A stretch of DNA of 64,000 nucleotides, from the NCBI RefSeq assembly GCF_015687155.1, contig NZ_JADPQF010000002.1, positions 434,001 to 498,000 of the forward strand. The letters are read 5' to 3'. Positions within the stretch are counted from its first letter, which is position 1; each line of letters opens with the position of its first letter. Source of the stretch: Aliikangiella sp. G2MR2-5 (GTDB taxonomy: Bacteria; Pseudomonadota; Gammaproteobacteria; Enterobacterales; Kangiellaceae). The notes below the pieces were generated by a model, which saw only the letters and a program-made list of their open reading frames with translations, did no database searches and was not told the DNA's origin. Of the stretch, positions 22,132 to 31,921 are shown piece by piece. Position numbers and translations under genes: made by a program.

Positions 22132-23712
22132 TTAAGCTCCCAGATCTCCTTGTGTCCATGCTCCATCAATCAACCGCCAGATTTTTCCGTCTGGATTTTT
22201 ATCCTGCAATAAGTCTGGTAGTCGATGCTGTCGAACGTTATCAAAACACTTCAGCGCAGCAAATCGTTTGATTGCTGCGGGCAAACCGACAGCGGTAAAC
22301 CCGGGATGCCCACTGGATGGAAAAGGTCCACCATGGTTCATAGCAGGAGAAACCGCGACACCGGTTGGCATTTTATCATTGATTACTCGACCAACTTTAT
22401 TTGTCAGAGTCGCTGCAATCAGATCATAATCAGTATCATCAATACCATCTTCAGCAGAATAGACACACCCGGTTAAATTCCCCTCTAGCAAACTCAGTAT
22501 TTTTTGAGTTTGTTCAAGTGACTCGCTTCGAATGATTAAAGAAGCATTACCGAATATTTCGGTCTGAAAAGTTTTACTATCAGCAATAAAACTTTTACCA
22601 CTAACTTCAAGCAAAGTATTGGAGTGACAAAAGCGACCATCCTCCAGTTCTCGCGTAGAAGTTAGTAATGTTGCGCCGGCTGCAACCAGTTCACTGGAAG
22701 CTGCTGCAATATGATCCGCCGCATTTGGCGAAAGTAAAGTTCCAACCGGCCCTTGTTGAAATTTTTCACAAGCCGCCTGAACAAAACTGTCTGTCGACTC
22801 ATTTTCCTGAACAATAAGCAGTCCAGGCTTAGTACAAAGTTGTCCTGCCGCCATTGTACAGCTAAGAGCAAATTCTTCAGCGATAGCATTACCCCGCTGC
22901 TCGAGAGCTCCAGACAAAACAATCACGGGATTAACGCTGGATAGTTCAAGATAAATAAGTTTGCCGGCATCTTCCGCCGCTTTTTTCAGTGCAAGCCCTG
23001 CCGGTCGAGAACCAGTAAAGCCAGTTGCCGCTATTCTCGGGTCGCTTACCATTTTAAGTCCTGACTCATTGGACATAGCATAAACAAGTTGAACTGTTGC
23101 TTGCGGCAAACCAGTTTCCTCACAAGCCTTTTGTGCCAACTCCGCAAATAAACGAGTAGTCCCCGGATGAGAAGGGTGAGCTTTAGCGATTACCGGATTA
23201 CCGGCAGCAATTGCAGCTGCAAAGTCGCCTCCCGAAATACTGCCAAAAGCCAGAGGAAAATTGTTGGGTCCAAAAACAGCTACCGGTCCAATTGCGGTCA
23301 ATAAGGAACGAATATTGTTTGCACTATCAATTGTCGGCTGAGTCCAGCTTGCTTCCTGTGCAGCTTGCGCAGCTTGTCGTAACTGACCAACTGTACGCGG
23401 AATTTCCACATCAGCCAGTCGCGGCGATAGCGGCAATCCAGTTTCCAGATTAGCCATTTCAACAATTGCGTTCTTGTTGGAATCAATCAGGCTCGCATAA
23501 CGCTCCAAAAATGCCGCTACTGTTTCACGAGAAATTTTTTGCAACTGAACAAAACTTTCCACGGCAGCGCTTAAAGCCTTGTCAATATCACTCCAACTGG
23601 AAACAGGATAAACCTCTGAAAGTTGCTCTCCTGTCATCGGGTTAAACGCGCTGAACTCGCTTTCAGCATTGGCGGCTTGCCACTGACCGTTGATTAATAC
23701 TTTTTGCTGCAT
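22132..23712 (-). CDS. Alpha-ketoglutaric semialdehyde dehydrogenase
   Basis: 526 aa NAD(P)-dependent aldehyde dehydrogenase of the KGSADH group. The catalytic cysteine is in [10 protein letters not shown] and the general-base Glu in [20 protein letters not shown] lies in the substrate/cofactor region. In hydroxyproline breakdown it oxidises 2-oxoglutarate semialdehyde to 2-oxoglutarate, the last step. It lies between the deaminase and epimerase genes on the same strand, which fits this role over other ALDH functions. Confidence 0.88.
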   Translation of the reverse strand: MQQKVLINGQWQAANAESEFSAFNPMTGEQLSEVYPVSSWSDIDKALSAAVESFVQLQKISRETVAAFLERYASLIDSNKNAIVEMANLETGLPLSPRLADVEIPRTVGQLRQAAQAAQEASWTQPTIDSANNIRSLLTAIGPVAVFGPNNFPLAFGSISGGDFAAAIAAGNPVIAKAHPSHPGTTRLFAELAQKACEETGLPQATVQLVYAMSNESGLKMVSDPRIAATGFTGSRPAGLALKKAAEDAGKLIYLELSSVNPVIVLSGALEQRGNAIAEEFALSCTMAAGQLCTKPGLLIVQENESTDSFVQAACEKFQQGPVGTLLSPNAADHIAAASSELVAAGATLLTSTRELEDGRFCHSNTLLEVSGKSFIADSKTFQTEIFGNASLIIRSESLEQTQKILSLLEGNLTGCVYSAEDGIDDTDYDLIAATLTNKVGRVINDKMPTGVAVSPAMNHGGPFPSSGHPGFTAVGLPAAIKRFAALKCFDNVRQHRLPDLLQDKNPDGKIWRLIDGAWTQGDLGA

Positions 23713-23839
23713 AAATTTTTACTCTGGTTTTAACATTCGGTAATTACAATCGAAGGAAATTTGGGTTCACACCAGCTTTGTTGCCTTGAATAACATTAGC
23801 TATTTCAAAAACAAAAAAGCCGGTATTTAGCTCAATCTA

Positions 23840-24736
23840 TTAAAGCTTTGGACGGTTAGCTACGGCTTCGTTGTATATACGTTCTACGTAAGCTCGTTCT
23901 TCACCTTTTAGCGGCAGACGCGGTGCTCTGACTCTTTCCGAGCCTCGACCAGCAAGTTGCTCGGCAAGCTTGATGCACTGTACCAAAGTCGGAATAGTAT
24001 CCAGACGAAGTAGTGGCATGAACCAACGCCAGATTTCACGTGCTTCTTCAAAACGACCTTCGGCAGCAAGATTAAATATGGCCACCGACTCTTTTGGGAA
24101 TACATTAGTCAGTCCAGAGATCCAGCCAGTAGCACCTAACATCAAGCTTTCTAGCGCAATATCATCAACACCGCCAAAAACGGTATATCGATCACCAAAC
24201 TCGCGGAATAATTCGGTAATACGACGAGTATCTTCAGTCGCTTCTTTAACAGCGACAATATTGTCTTCTGCAGCAAGGGTTTTCATACCTTCAATCGATA
24301 CATCAACCCCATAAGTTATCGGATTGTTGTAAATCATAATCGGCAAACCACAGTTACGAGCAACTTGCTGATAATGATGAATAGCCTCATCTTCGGTGGA
24401 ACGATACACCATTCCAGGTAAGGTCATCAGGCCATCGATACCAATTTTTTCAGCATCTTGTGCGTACTGAACAGCTTGTGCAGTAGTCGTCTCAGCTACG
24501 CCGGACAATACGGGTACTCGGCCTCCTGCTACTTCCACTGCTTGCTGCATCACAGCTCTTTTCTCATCAGCCGAAAGCGAACAGTTTTCGCCAACTGTAC
24601 CGCAGACGATAATGCCGTGAACACCTTCATTGATCAGGTTATCCAACATCTTCGCATTCTCTGCATGGTCGACAGAAAAATCTTCCTTAAACTGAGTTGA
24701 TACTGCGGGATATACCCCTCTCCAATTAACTTGCAT
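23840..24736 (-). CDS. DHDPS-family 1-pyrroline-4-hydroxy-2-carboxylate deaminase
   Basis: 298 aa, class I aldolase fold of the DapA/DHDPS family. The Schiff-base lysine is in VAVKEATEDTR and the catalytic Tyr in MIYNNPITYG. Other DHDPS-like enzymes make lysine precursors or cleave sialate, but its place next to an epimerase and a ketoglutaric semialdehyde dehydrogenase points to the deaminase that forms 2-oxoglutarate semialdehyde. It is first in the minus-strand operon and divergent from the M24 peptidase gene; operator-like sites lie in the shared 370-bp gap. Confidence 0.82.
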   Translation of the reverse strand: MQVNWRGVYPAVSTQFKEDFSVDHAENAKMLDNLINEGVHGIIVCGTVGENCSLSADEKRAVMQQAVEVAGGRVPVLSGVAETTTAQAVQYAQDAEKIGIDGLMTLPGMVYRSTEDEAIHHYQQVARNCGLPIMIYNNPITYGVDVSIEGMKTLAAEDNIVAVKEATEDTRRITELFREFGDRYTVFGGVDDIALESLMLGATGWISGLTNVFPKESVAIFNLAAEGRFEEAREIWRWFMPLLRLDTIPTLVQCIKLAEQLAGRGSERVRAPRLPLKGEERAYVERIYNEAVANRPKL

Positions 24737-24863
24737 TTTTATAAACCTCTAAAGAAAGGTGGCTGCACCGTGAAGTTTTCTGAATTATCCGTTTCAGACT
24801 CATCCATAGTGCTCACGTAGTTCAGCCACTGATTGCCACTAAAGTGCAAACAGAATAACATTA

Positions 24864-24880
24864 TTTTGTGTACAATAAAA
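24864..24880. promoter_or_regulatory. Putative GntR operator 1 (deaminase operon side)
   Basis: TTGTGTACAA (24866-24875), nearly palindromic, followed by TAAAACAAT. It lies about 130 bp upstream of the deaminase start. It shares the GTACA core and A/T flank with sites near 25061 and 29266. Confidence 0.55.
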
Positions 24881-25054
24881 CAATATTTTGTTATAGTACG
24901 CCAAAACGTCGGTAGTGAATTGATTTTGCTTCTATTATTTTAGACAACAGAAGCTTGTTTTTACCGGGTTTCGACTACTAAAGCCCTTGCTGTGAGACTA
25001 ATCAAGTACATTGGGCCGAAGCAAAACGGAACCATATTAAAGAATTCTTTGCTA

Positions 25055-25071
25055 TCTGTGTACACAAAATA
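25055..25071. promoter_or_regulatory. Putative GntR operator 2 (peptidase side)
   Basis: Perfect palindrome TGTGTACACA (25057-25066), followed by AAATATATTTT. It lies 42 bp before the start of the plus-strand M24 peptidase gene. It is the second copy of the motif shared by the three promoters of this cluster. Confidence 0.6.
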
Positions 25072-25107
25072 TATTTTATTGGATATTTTAATCCATTAGG
25101 AGTCCCT

Positions 25108-26322
25108 ATGACTATAGGTGTTGGTGGTTTCGAACCTTCACAAGTATTGGCTTCATTAACCGATATGACAGCCGATGTTCAACCGATAGCACTCTCTGAG
25201 TACCAGCAACGTATCAATAATGCTGTTGATTTGATGAACCGGAATCAAATTGATGTGGTTTATCTCAATGCAGGGACAAACCTTTATTACTTTAGTGGCA
25301 CCCGCTGGTACGCCAGTGAAAGAATGGTAGGGGCCCTGCTTACCAAGGACGGACAACTACATTACATCGCACCCCACTTTGAAATTGATACCTTAAAAGG
25401 CTTTATGAAAATTTCCGGGGATATCCATGGCTGGCATGAAGATGAATCTCCATATGAGCTAACTGCTTCCTTGCTCAGAGAGATTGCGCCGGAAACCGCC
25501 ACCTTTGCAATTGATGAATCATCCAGTTTTTTCATTTTTGATGGCTTAAGAAAAGCATGTACTGCAGTACAGTTTGTGGACGCCAAGCCAGTGACTGCTG
25601 GCTGTCGCAGTCAGAAGTCTGAAACTGAACTGGAATTACTGCAAATAGCAAAAAATATGACGCTGGAAGTCCATAAAGCAGCTGCAAAAATCCTGCGCCC
25701 GGGAATTTCCACCCAGGAAGTCGAAGATTTCATTAACCAGGCCCACCAGAAAGTTGGCGCAAGTGGTTCCTATTTCTGTATTGTTCTGTTTGGGGGAGAT
25801 ACCGCTTTTCCGCATGGTGTTAGCAACCCAAAAGAACTGGAGCAGAACGACCTGGTATTGATTGATACAGGCTGCCAGATTGAGGGGTATAACTCCGACA
25901 TCACCCGAACTTATGTCTTTGGAGAGCCGACACAAAGGCACAGAGAAATTTGGCAAATAGAAAAAGAAGCTCAAGCAGCAGCCTTTGCCGCGGCTCAGCC
26001 AGGCACACCTTGCGGTGATGTCGATACTGCCGCCCGTAGTTATCTGGAGTCCAAAGGCTTTGGTCCGGGCTATCAGGTCCCGGGGCTCCCACATCGAACA
26101 GGTCACGGCATAGGACTCGATATCCATGAGTGGCCTTATCTGGTAAAAAATGATCGAACTCCACTGGCTAGCGGCATGTGTTTTAGCAACGAGCCGATGA
26201 TGGTATTACCCGGTGAATTCGGTGTACGTCTGGAAGATCATTTTTATATGACAGAAACCGGCCCTAAATGGTTTACCGAACCCTCATATTCAATCGATGA
26301 TCCCTTTGGATACGAGGCTTAA
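25108..26322 (+). CDS. M24-family Xaa-Pro peptidase (1)
   Basis: 404 aa. Creatinase-like N-terminal domain (to ~170) and a C-terminal pita-bread M24 metallopeptidase. Metal ligands are visible as Asp in LIDTG, Asp in YNSDITRT, His in RTGHGIGLD, Glu in NEPMM and Glu in RLEDHF. The ATG is preceded by TTAGGAGT. Such enzymes split dipeptides or N-terminal residues before proline. In this cluster the likely substrates are X-Pro and X-Hyp peptides, feeding free hydroxyproline into the neighbouring pathway. Confidence 0.88.
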   Translation: MTIGVGGFEPSQVLASLTDMTADVQPIALSEYQQRINNAVDLMNRNQIDVVYLNAGTNLYYFSGTRWYASERMVGALLTKDGQLHYIAPHFEIDTLKGFMKISGDIHGWHEDESPYELTASLLREIAPETATFAIDESSSFFIFDGLRKACTAVQFVDAKPVTAGCRSQKSETELELLQIAKNMTLEVHKAAAKILRPGISTQEVEDFINQAHQKVGASGSYFCIVLFGGDTAFPHGVSNPKELEQNDLVLIDTGCQIEGYNSDITRTYVFGEPTQRHREIWQIEKEAQAAAFAAAQPGTPCGDVDTAARSYLESKGFGPGYQVPGLPHRTGHGIGLDIHEWPYLVKNDRTPLASGMCFSNEPMMVLPGEFGVRLEDHFYMTETGPKWFTEPSYSIDDPFGYEA

Positions 26323-26354
26323 CTAAAACTCAATACTGCTACGCGACTAGCCAG

Positions 26355-26382
26355 CCTCTCCTGACGCTTCCTTCAGGAGAGG
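26355..26382. repeat. Hairpin after the first M24 gene
   Basis: CCTCTCCTGA and TCAGGAGAGG form a perfect 10-bp stem around an 8-nt loop, 32 bp past the peptidase stop. No T-run follows. It may be an mRNA-stabilising or partial termination structure, and resembles the GA-rich palindrome near 7270. Confidence 0.5.
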
Positions 26383-26467
26383 AAGCACGAGTTAACACTT
26401 GTGATAGAGTTGTTGCTAAACCAGTATCCCCGAGGAAAAGCTATCAGGATTTTTTGGAGTAGAATAA

Positions 26468-27709
26468 GTGAAACAACCCATCGCAGATGTTGCCGTTGTT
26501 GGTGCGGGAATCATTGGCACCTGTATTGCTGAACGCCTGCAATTTGAAGGAAAGAGAGTACTTCTTATTGATCGTCAAGGGCCCGGTGAAGGCTGCTCAA
26601 AAGGCAACGCAGGACACTTTGCCACCGATATTATTTTGCCGCTGGCCAACTTCTCAACCCTGTTAAGCGTCCCCAGGTTATTAATGGATCCCACTGGACC
26701 ACTGACTTTGCGGTGGCGTTTCTTACCTCAGCTTTTTCCCTGGTTAATGCGTTTTGCATGGGCAGCGATGCCACACAAAACTGCAGCCACAATAGATGCA
26801 TTGAAAAGATTAAACAGGCCCTCCATTGAACGTTTTGATGCACTGTTAAAGAGGACAGGGCTCGAGCATCTGATGACCCAAAAAGGCGCGCTAACCATTT
26901 ACCAAAAACCGGAATCAGCGGTCAAAAATCTGGCACACCTGAAAAAAGTCAGTGCACATGGCGTCAAGGTTGAGCATTTGACTGGAGATCAGATAAGAGA
27001 GCTTGAACCCGCACTCACGCAAGATGTGGCAGGAGGTCTTTATTACCCGGATACAGCCCACACAATTAACCCTTATCGACTGGTAACCAGCCTTTTCGAA
27101 TCCTTCATTCAAGCTGGAGGCGAGTTTAAAAAGCTTCAGGTAGAAGATTTTGCTTTTGGAGAAAAAGGGGTTGAACTGCTCACTAACGGTGAAAATATTC
27201 AAGCCAGAGAAGTTGTAATCGCCTGTGGTGTCTACTCAAAATCATTAGCCAAACAGCTGGGCTATTCAGTCCCACTAGAAGCCGAAAGAGGATATAACCT
27301 AACCCTTCCAGAACCCAATGTTGAATTGAACCGGCCGGTAACTTCCTTTGAACGCTCTTTTGTAATGACTCCCATGGAAGACGGCTTACGACTTGCCGGC
27401 ACCGTCGAACTGGCGAGTAAGGATGCGGAGGAAAACTGGCAGAGGGCCGATATTCTATTTGAACACGCCAGCCAAATTTTGCCCGGCTTAAATAAATCGG
27501 GGGCAACTCATTGGATGGGACGACGTCCTTCACTACCGGACTCACTACCGGTCATCGGTAGGGCACCAAAACACCCTCAGGTGATCATGGCATTTGGACA
27601 CCAGCATCTGGGCTTAACTCAAGCCGCGGTGACTGCAGATCTGATCAGCGAATTGAATAACCATCGCGCAAGTAAGGACCTGGATGCTTTTGCAATAGAG
27701 CGATTCTAG
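26468..27709 (+). CDS. FAD-dependent D-amino acid (D-hydroxyproline) dehydrogenase
   Basis: 413 aa DAO/DadA-family flavoprotein, GTG start. The Rossmann dinucleotide motif is VVGAGIIGTCIAERL near residue 11; the C-terminal FAD region includes GHQHLGLTQA. By context it should oxidise cis-4-hydroxy-D-proline to the pyrroline that the deaminase consumes, passing electrons to the respiratory chain. It lies 145 bp after the M24 peptidase gene and shortly before a cupin gene, all on the plus strand. Confidence 0.85.
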   Translation: MKQPIADVAVVGAGIIGTCIAERLQFEGKRVLLIDRQGPGEGCSKGNAGHFATDIILPLANFSTLLSVPRLLMDPTGPLTLRWRFLPQLFPWLMRFAWAAMPHKTAATIDALKRLNRPSIERFDALLKRTGLEHLMTQKGALTIYQKPESAVKNLAHLKKVSAHGVKVEHLTGDQIRELEPALTQDVAGGLYYPDTAHTINPYRLVTSLFESFIQAGGEFKKLQVEDFAFGEKGVELLTNGENIQAREVVIACGVYSKSLAKQLGYSVPLEAERGYNLTLPEPNVELNRPVTSFERSFVMTPMEDGLRLAGTVELASKDAEENWQRADILFEHASQILPGLNKSGATHWMGRRPSLPDSLPVIGRAPKHPQVIMAFGHQHLGLTQAAVTADLISELNNHRASKDLDAFAIERF

Positions 27710-27752
27710 TTTATTATTCTTCGCCTTGCCGTAAATGCCGCCGGGTAGAAAA

Positions 27753-28100
27753 ATGAAGATTAAATCAACAAAGAATACAGAACACTATATCTGGGGTGAA
27801 AACTGTGATGGCTGGCATCTTGCTAAATCGCAGAATCTGAGCATCATTCAGGAGAGAGTTCCTGCCGGGAGCAGTGAAATAAGACACCTGCACCAGAGGG
27901 CTGAGCAATTTTTCTTTGTTCTTTCGGGTACTGCCACGCTGGAGATTAAGGGTATAGAATACCAGCTGCATCCTGAGCAAGGCATTCATGTTCCGGCCAA
28001 TACGCCTCACCAGCTTATCAACCGGGGAACAGAAGAACTAATATTTCTGGTAACTTCAACACCTCCCGCTAAAGGAGATAGAGTGGCCGTTCCCAATTAA
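27753..28100 (+). CDS. Small cupin protein
   Basis: About 115 aa, single cupin_2 barrel. Metal-binding residues are visible in IRHLHQRAEQFFFVLSG (His, His, Glu) and in the second motif HVPANTPHQ. An in-frame ATG at 27735 is also possible; the start at 27753 has a GGGTAG sequence before it. It ends the plus-strand catabolic operon. Its role in hydroxyproline use is unknown. Confidence 0.75.
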   Translation: MKIKSTKNTEHYIWGENCDGWHLAKSQNLSIIQERVPAGSSEIRHLHQRAEQFFFVLSGTATLEIKGIEYQLHPEQGIHVPANTPHQLINRGTEELIFLVTSTPPAKGDRVAVPN

Positions 28101-28134
28101 GCCACTAACAACAAGCTCATGCTTTTATCTGGCG

Positions 28135-29034
28135 CTAGCGATTTGAATACAGGTTTTGTCGTTTCTTAAACTGCACCAGACGCATTACATTCTTCTTTTG
28201 ATCCCGAATGTGCTTAACCAACGCTCTTTCTGCTGCCTTATAATCTTCAGCAATCAATGCTTCAAGAATATCTATGTGCTCCTGCGCCATTTCCGTTTTC
28301 ACTTTTTCGCCCAGCGCAGCATAATCAAATAGTGCTGTGTAAAATGCGGCGTGGCGAGTGAAAAAATCCTGAATGTAAAGATTATCACAACGACTTATCC
28401 AATAGTTGTGGAGGTCATTATCCAGCTCGGCCAAGGCAGGATCATCGCTTGCGATATTGCCCTTGAGAAACATATGTAATTCATCCTGCATAAAATAGGG
28501 CCTTGCCAGTTCCATCGCTTTGACTTCAAGAATTTCTCGAATTTCCAGATAGTCGAGCATATCCTTTTCGCGGAAAGTTCTTACCTTCCAGCCGCAACGA
28601 GGCACATGTTCAATTAACCCTGCACCGGCCAGGCGAGAAAAAACCTGACGCATGATTGTACGGCCAGTGTTATATTTTTTGGCGGTCGCTTCTTCACGTA
28701 AATATTCTTCATGGTTTTGCAAACTTAGCTGCACAACATAATTGGTTACCTGCTCATCCAGATCCGAGTGAAGCTTAACCGGCTTTTGAAATTTCGCTAC
28801 CTTCTCACCTTCAGCGTCCCCGCTTGGCTCAACCACTCTTTCCAGACGGCCATTAGGCTTTCTGATCAAAACGTCTTCTTCGATCAGTTCTTCAACAACT
28901 TGACGCACAGGTGTCAGAGAAACATTGTAATAATCAGCGATCGCACCAAGCGTGAGTTTGAAAGGCAAATTCTTATACGTTGTTAATTGGTGGGTTAAGT
29001 CTTCTTTTATTTTATCCGTGACTTTGGAGCTCAT
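28135..29034 (-). CDS. GntR-family regulator with two winged-helix domains
   Basis: 299 aa. Residues about 5-65 read as a GntR winged helix (TLGAIADYYNVSLTPVRQVV). Residues about 90-150 read as a second, related one (REEATAKKYNTGRTIMRQVF, then GLIEHVPRCGWKV). The C-terminal FCD-like helical ligand domain follows (DYLEIREILEVKAMELA). A normal FadR/FCD regulator has one winged helix and is about 230 aa. It sits between the two plus-strand peptidase genes and is the obvious candidate to bind the three GTACA-core operators. Confidence 0.82.
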   Translation of the reverse strand: MSSKVTDKIKEDLTHQLTTYKNLPFKLTLGAIADYYNVSLTPVRQVVEELIEEDVLIRKPNGRLERVVEPSGDAEGEKVAKFQKPVKLHSDLDEQVTNYVVQLSLQNHEEYLREEATAKKYNTGRTIMRQVFSRLAGAGLIEHVPRCGWKVRTFREKDMLDYLEIREILEVKAMELARPYFMQDELHMFLKGNIASDDPALAELDNDLHNYWISRCDNLYIQDFFTRHAAFYTALFDYAALGEKVKTEMAQEHIDILEALIAEDYKAAERALVKHIRDQKKNVMRLVQFKKRQNLYSNR

Positions 29035-29256
29035 ATCGACGATATCCTACTTTTTATTGTTCTGTTTCTCTGATTTTACCTTTCAACTCAGGCTGACCGC
29101 TTTTGTCACTTACAAGCGGGACGCCCCCCTTGTAACCAGCAATCGGCCTGAATAAACGGATTTCGCTTTTAGTATACCAAATAATAATTTCCCGTGGCGA
29201 TCTTCCTGTTTTCCTGGTCAATGAGAACAGGACTTGCCAAGCGACAACCAATAGAT

Positions 29257-29275
29257 ATAATTGTACACAATAAAC
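29257..29275. promoter_or_regulatory. Putative GntR operator 3
   Basis: TTGTACACAA (29261-29270) followed by TAAACAAAA, 24 bp before the ATG of the second M24 peptidase gene. It matches the two copies upstream of the deaminase and first peptidase genes, suggesting common control. Confidence 0.6.
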
Positions 29276-29293
29276 AAAAAAAGAGTCCCGGTT

Positions 29294-30394
29294 ATGCTTG
29301 ACCCAAGAAAACAGAGAGTTAACAAGCTTTGCGCAAAGCTGGCTGACTCAAGATTTGATGCGTTACTAATCAATCAGGTTGAGAATGTTCGCTATCTGAG
29401 CGGCTTTGAGAACAGTGATCCTAATGTCGCGTTTCTAATAATCACACAGAGCGACAAATATCTGATAACTGATTATCGTTACTCTCAGCAGGCAGAAAAG
29501 GAGTGTCCCGGTTTTGAAATAATAGAACGAGACCGCCAAAAAGTTTCATTAGGGCAGCAATTTGAACTAGTGTGCAAACAGCATAATATCAGAACCCTTG
29601 CTTTCGAAAGAAATGCAATGGGGTATGGAATGCTAAAAGACATTGCAGCAGCATTAAAAAATATCCAGCTGGAAGCTTTTGCTGGCTGGGTCGAGGCGCT
29701 GCGGATGATTAAGGATGAATTTGAAATTTCAGCCCTGAAAAGAGCAGCAGCTATCGCCGACAATACACTAGCCAAACTGGTTGAACAAATGCGCCCCGGA
29801 ATGACTGAAAAAGATATTGCTCTGGAGCTGGAATACCAAATACAAAAGGCCGGTTCAGAAGGGTTTGCATTTGCCACAATAATGCTCGCAGGAGAGCGAA
29901 CTTCACTTCCTCACGGCATGCCCTCAGAAAAAACACTGGATCCGGGAGACCTGGTGACCATTGACTTTGGTGCAGTAGTCGATGGTTATCGTTCGGATAT
30001 GACACGCGCTTTTGTCGTGGGAGAACCATCGGCCAGACAGCTGCAAGTGTATAATACCGTTAAGTTAGCACAACAAGCCGGCATAGAAGCAGTAAAAGCG
30101 GGCATCAAAGGTAACATCCCCTACTTTGCAAGTGAAAGGGTCTTGTCCGCAAGTGAGTTTGCGCAGCATCAAGGTGAAGGCCTCGGTCATGGCGTTGGCC
30201 TTTTCCTTCATGAGCAACCATTTCTTGGACCTCAATGTGACATTCTGCTTGAGGAAAATATGGTAATAACTATCGAGCCGGGTATCTATATTCCAGGATG
30301 GGGAGGCATCAGAATTGAAGACGATGTGATAGTCACTGAGGACGGCTGCGAGATTATCACCAAAGCTCCACGAGATTTAATTCGTATAGGCTGA
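29294..30394 (+). CDS. M24-family Xaa-Pro peptidase (2)
   Basis: 366 aa from the ATG at 29294. A TTG 33 bp upstream is in frame but lies within the operator, so ATG is preferred. Creatinase N-domain plus M24 domain with ligands in TIDFG, RSDMTR, GHGVGLFLHE, TIEPG and RIEDD. It resembles bacterial PepQ/YpdF-type prolidases. It duplicates the activity of the other M24 gene in the cluster, probably with different substrate length preference. Confidence 0.88.
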   Translation: MLDPRKQRVNKLCAKLADSRFDALLINQVENVRYLSGFENSDPNVAFLIITQSDKYLITDYRYSQQAEKECPGFEIIERDRQKVSLGQQFELVCKQHNIRTLAFERNAMGYGMLKDIAAALKNIQLEAFAGWVEALRMIKDEFEISALKRAAAIADNTLAKLVEQMRPGMTEKDIALELEYQIQKAGSEGFAFATIMLAGERTSLPHGMPSEKTLDPGDLVTIDFGAVVDGYRSDMTRAFVVGEPSARQLQVYNTVKLAQQAGIEAVKAGIKGNIPYFASERVLSASEFAQHQGEGLGHGVGLFLHEQPFLGPQCDILLEENMVITIEPGIYIPGWGGIRIEDDVIVTEDGCEIITKAPRDLIRIG

Positions 30395-30529
30395 TATTGG
30401 CCTATTCAAACTTTCCTTTGTCTTAAGTATTTTTTAAACGCGTTTAATAGTTGCACATAAAAATTAGAAGGGCCAGAATGGTAAATCGTCCAGATGACGT
30501 GTATTCACTAATGCTTCAAAGGAATGATT

Positions 30530-31192
30530 ATGCTAAAGCAACTAACATCGAGTTTAATTCAGAAGGTTTCTTCGTCCAAACCTCAGGTAAAAGAACTCGA
30601 CCAAAAGGCGTGGGATGAGCTTTATGACAAAGGAAAGTGGGACTACCTGGACAGTCTGTCAGAATTAGCGCATTACTCGGTTATTCTGGGGTATGCACAA
30701 TACGTTATCAATCACCAGTCAGGTGCTCTGGGCTCAGCCGAGAACTTACCCGGTCACGCAGAAGCTTATGGGAAAATTCTTGATGTCGGTTGCGGTCAGG
30801 GGGTCTTACAGCAGAGGCTATCAGTGCTACCCTACCAATACTATTGCGGGATAGATATCGCTGGAAAGGCGATTGAAAAAGCTCAGAGTTTTGCCAATGA
30901 AAAAACCGAGTTTGTTGTTGCCGACGCTTCGAGTTTCAATAATGACACTTGTTATGATCTCATCATTTTTAATGAAAGCCTTTACTGTTTCAACGACTGC
31001 ATCGCTATCATCAGGCACTATCAGAAAATGCTGAAAAAAGACGGATATATTGTGATTTCCATGCATGAACAACCGGTAAGTCAGGCTCACTGGAAAAGCA
31101 TTGAACAAAATTATCAGCTGTTAGACTCAGTAACCCTGACCAACCGACAGGGTGTCAGCTGGCGCTGCGGGTTGTTATCGCTTAATGACTGA
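30530..31192 (+). CDS. Class I SAM-dependent methyltransferase
   Basis: 220 aa; the ATG at 30530 is chosen because AAAGGA lies 6-7 nt before it. The SAM-binding loop is ILDVGCGQGVLQQRL, followed by an acidic motif near GIDIAGKA. The substrate class cannot be told. It is unlinked in function to the neighbours as far as can be seen. Confidence 0.75.
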   Translation: MLKQLTSSLIQKVSSSKPQVKELDQKAWDELYDKGKWDYLDSLSELAHYSVILGYAQYVINHQSGALGSAENLPGHAEAYGKILDVGCGQGVLQQRLSVLPYQYYCGIDIAGKAIEKAQSFANEKTEFVVADASSFNNDTCYDLIIFNESLYCFNDCIAIIRHYQKMLKKDGYIVISMHEQPVSQAHWKSIEQNYQLLDSVTLTNRQGVSWRCGLLSLND

Positions 31193-31229
31193 AGAGCTGA
31201 GTTCTAGTCAAAGTTCACATTAAGTAAAC

Positions 31230-31766
31230 TCAGGATACTGCCAACGTCATCATGGTATAGCCGTAAGATTTTCCGTCCACACGAAAGCGGTCTTCTACTG
31301 TACACAGCTCTTTAAATCCTAGATTACGATAGAGTTTCAACGCAGGAAGATTAGTGCTGATTACATAAAGATCAAGCCATTCAAGAAAGTCGCAACTTCT
31401 GGCCCAGTCAATGGCAAACTCCATCAACGCCTTTCCTAATCCTTTACCTCTATGGTCGCGCTTAACTCCCATGCCAAGCAATACTCGATGTTCAGAGTTT
31501 GGCTCGCTGTAAGCTCTCAGATCCACATGACCAATAATTTCATCGTCATCTGATGTCGCTAACCAGAAACGCTTCCATTCTGGCTCGCCCGCTTTTTGTT
31601 GTATGCCAGAGCGAATGCCCGGCTTTCTGGAGTCAGAAAAGGGCTCACCAGCTTTTGCAAATGGGTGAAAAAAGAATGTTTCACCGACACCATTGTCCGC
31701 AAGATGATCATCCAGATAGATAAAAAAATCCTCAGTTCGGTAAAGAGTAAGTGGCTCCAGTATCAT
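31230..31766 (-). CDS. GNAT-family N-acetyltransferase
   Basis: 178 aa. Acetyl-CoA binding motif in VKRDHRGKGLGKALMEFA, with the C-terminal strand region NLPALKLYRNLGF. A RimI-like small-molecule or N-terminal acetyltransferase; substrate unknown. It is convergent with the upstream methyltransferase gene. Confidence 0.82.
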   Translation of the reverse strand: MILEPLTLYRTEDFFIYLDDHLADNGVGETFFFHPFAKAGEPFSDSRKPGIRSGIQQKAGEPEWKRFWLATSDDDEIIGHVDLRAYSEPNSEHRVLLGMGVKRDHRGKGLGKALMEFAIDWARSCDFLEWLDLYVISTNLPALKLYRNLGFKELCTVEDRFRVDGKSYGYTMMTLAVS

Positions 31767-31921
31767 GCCAATTCATCCTTTGGTTTTATTGCAAATTACA
31801 GAGTGTTTACAGCACTATCGAGTTTAGGTTCCATAAACTATCGTAAATTTCAGCCTCGGTGCTAATGAAAACAAATTATCAATGCTACAATAACGGTTTG
31901 TTCTATAAGAAACCGACAACA

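Noticed and set aside
22104-22169. Extended N-terminus of the epimerase overlapping the dehydrogenase gene
   Set aside because: The family starts at [15 protein letters not shown]; the extra residues are unlike the family and overlap another gene.
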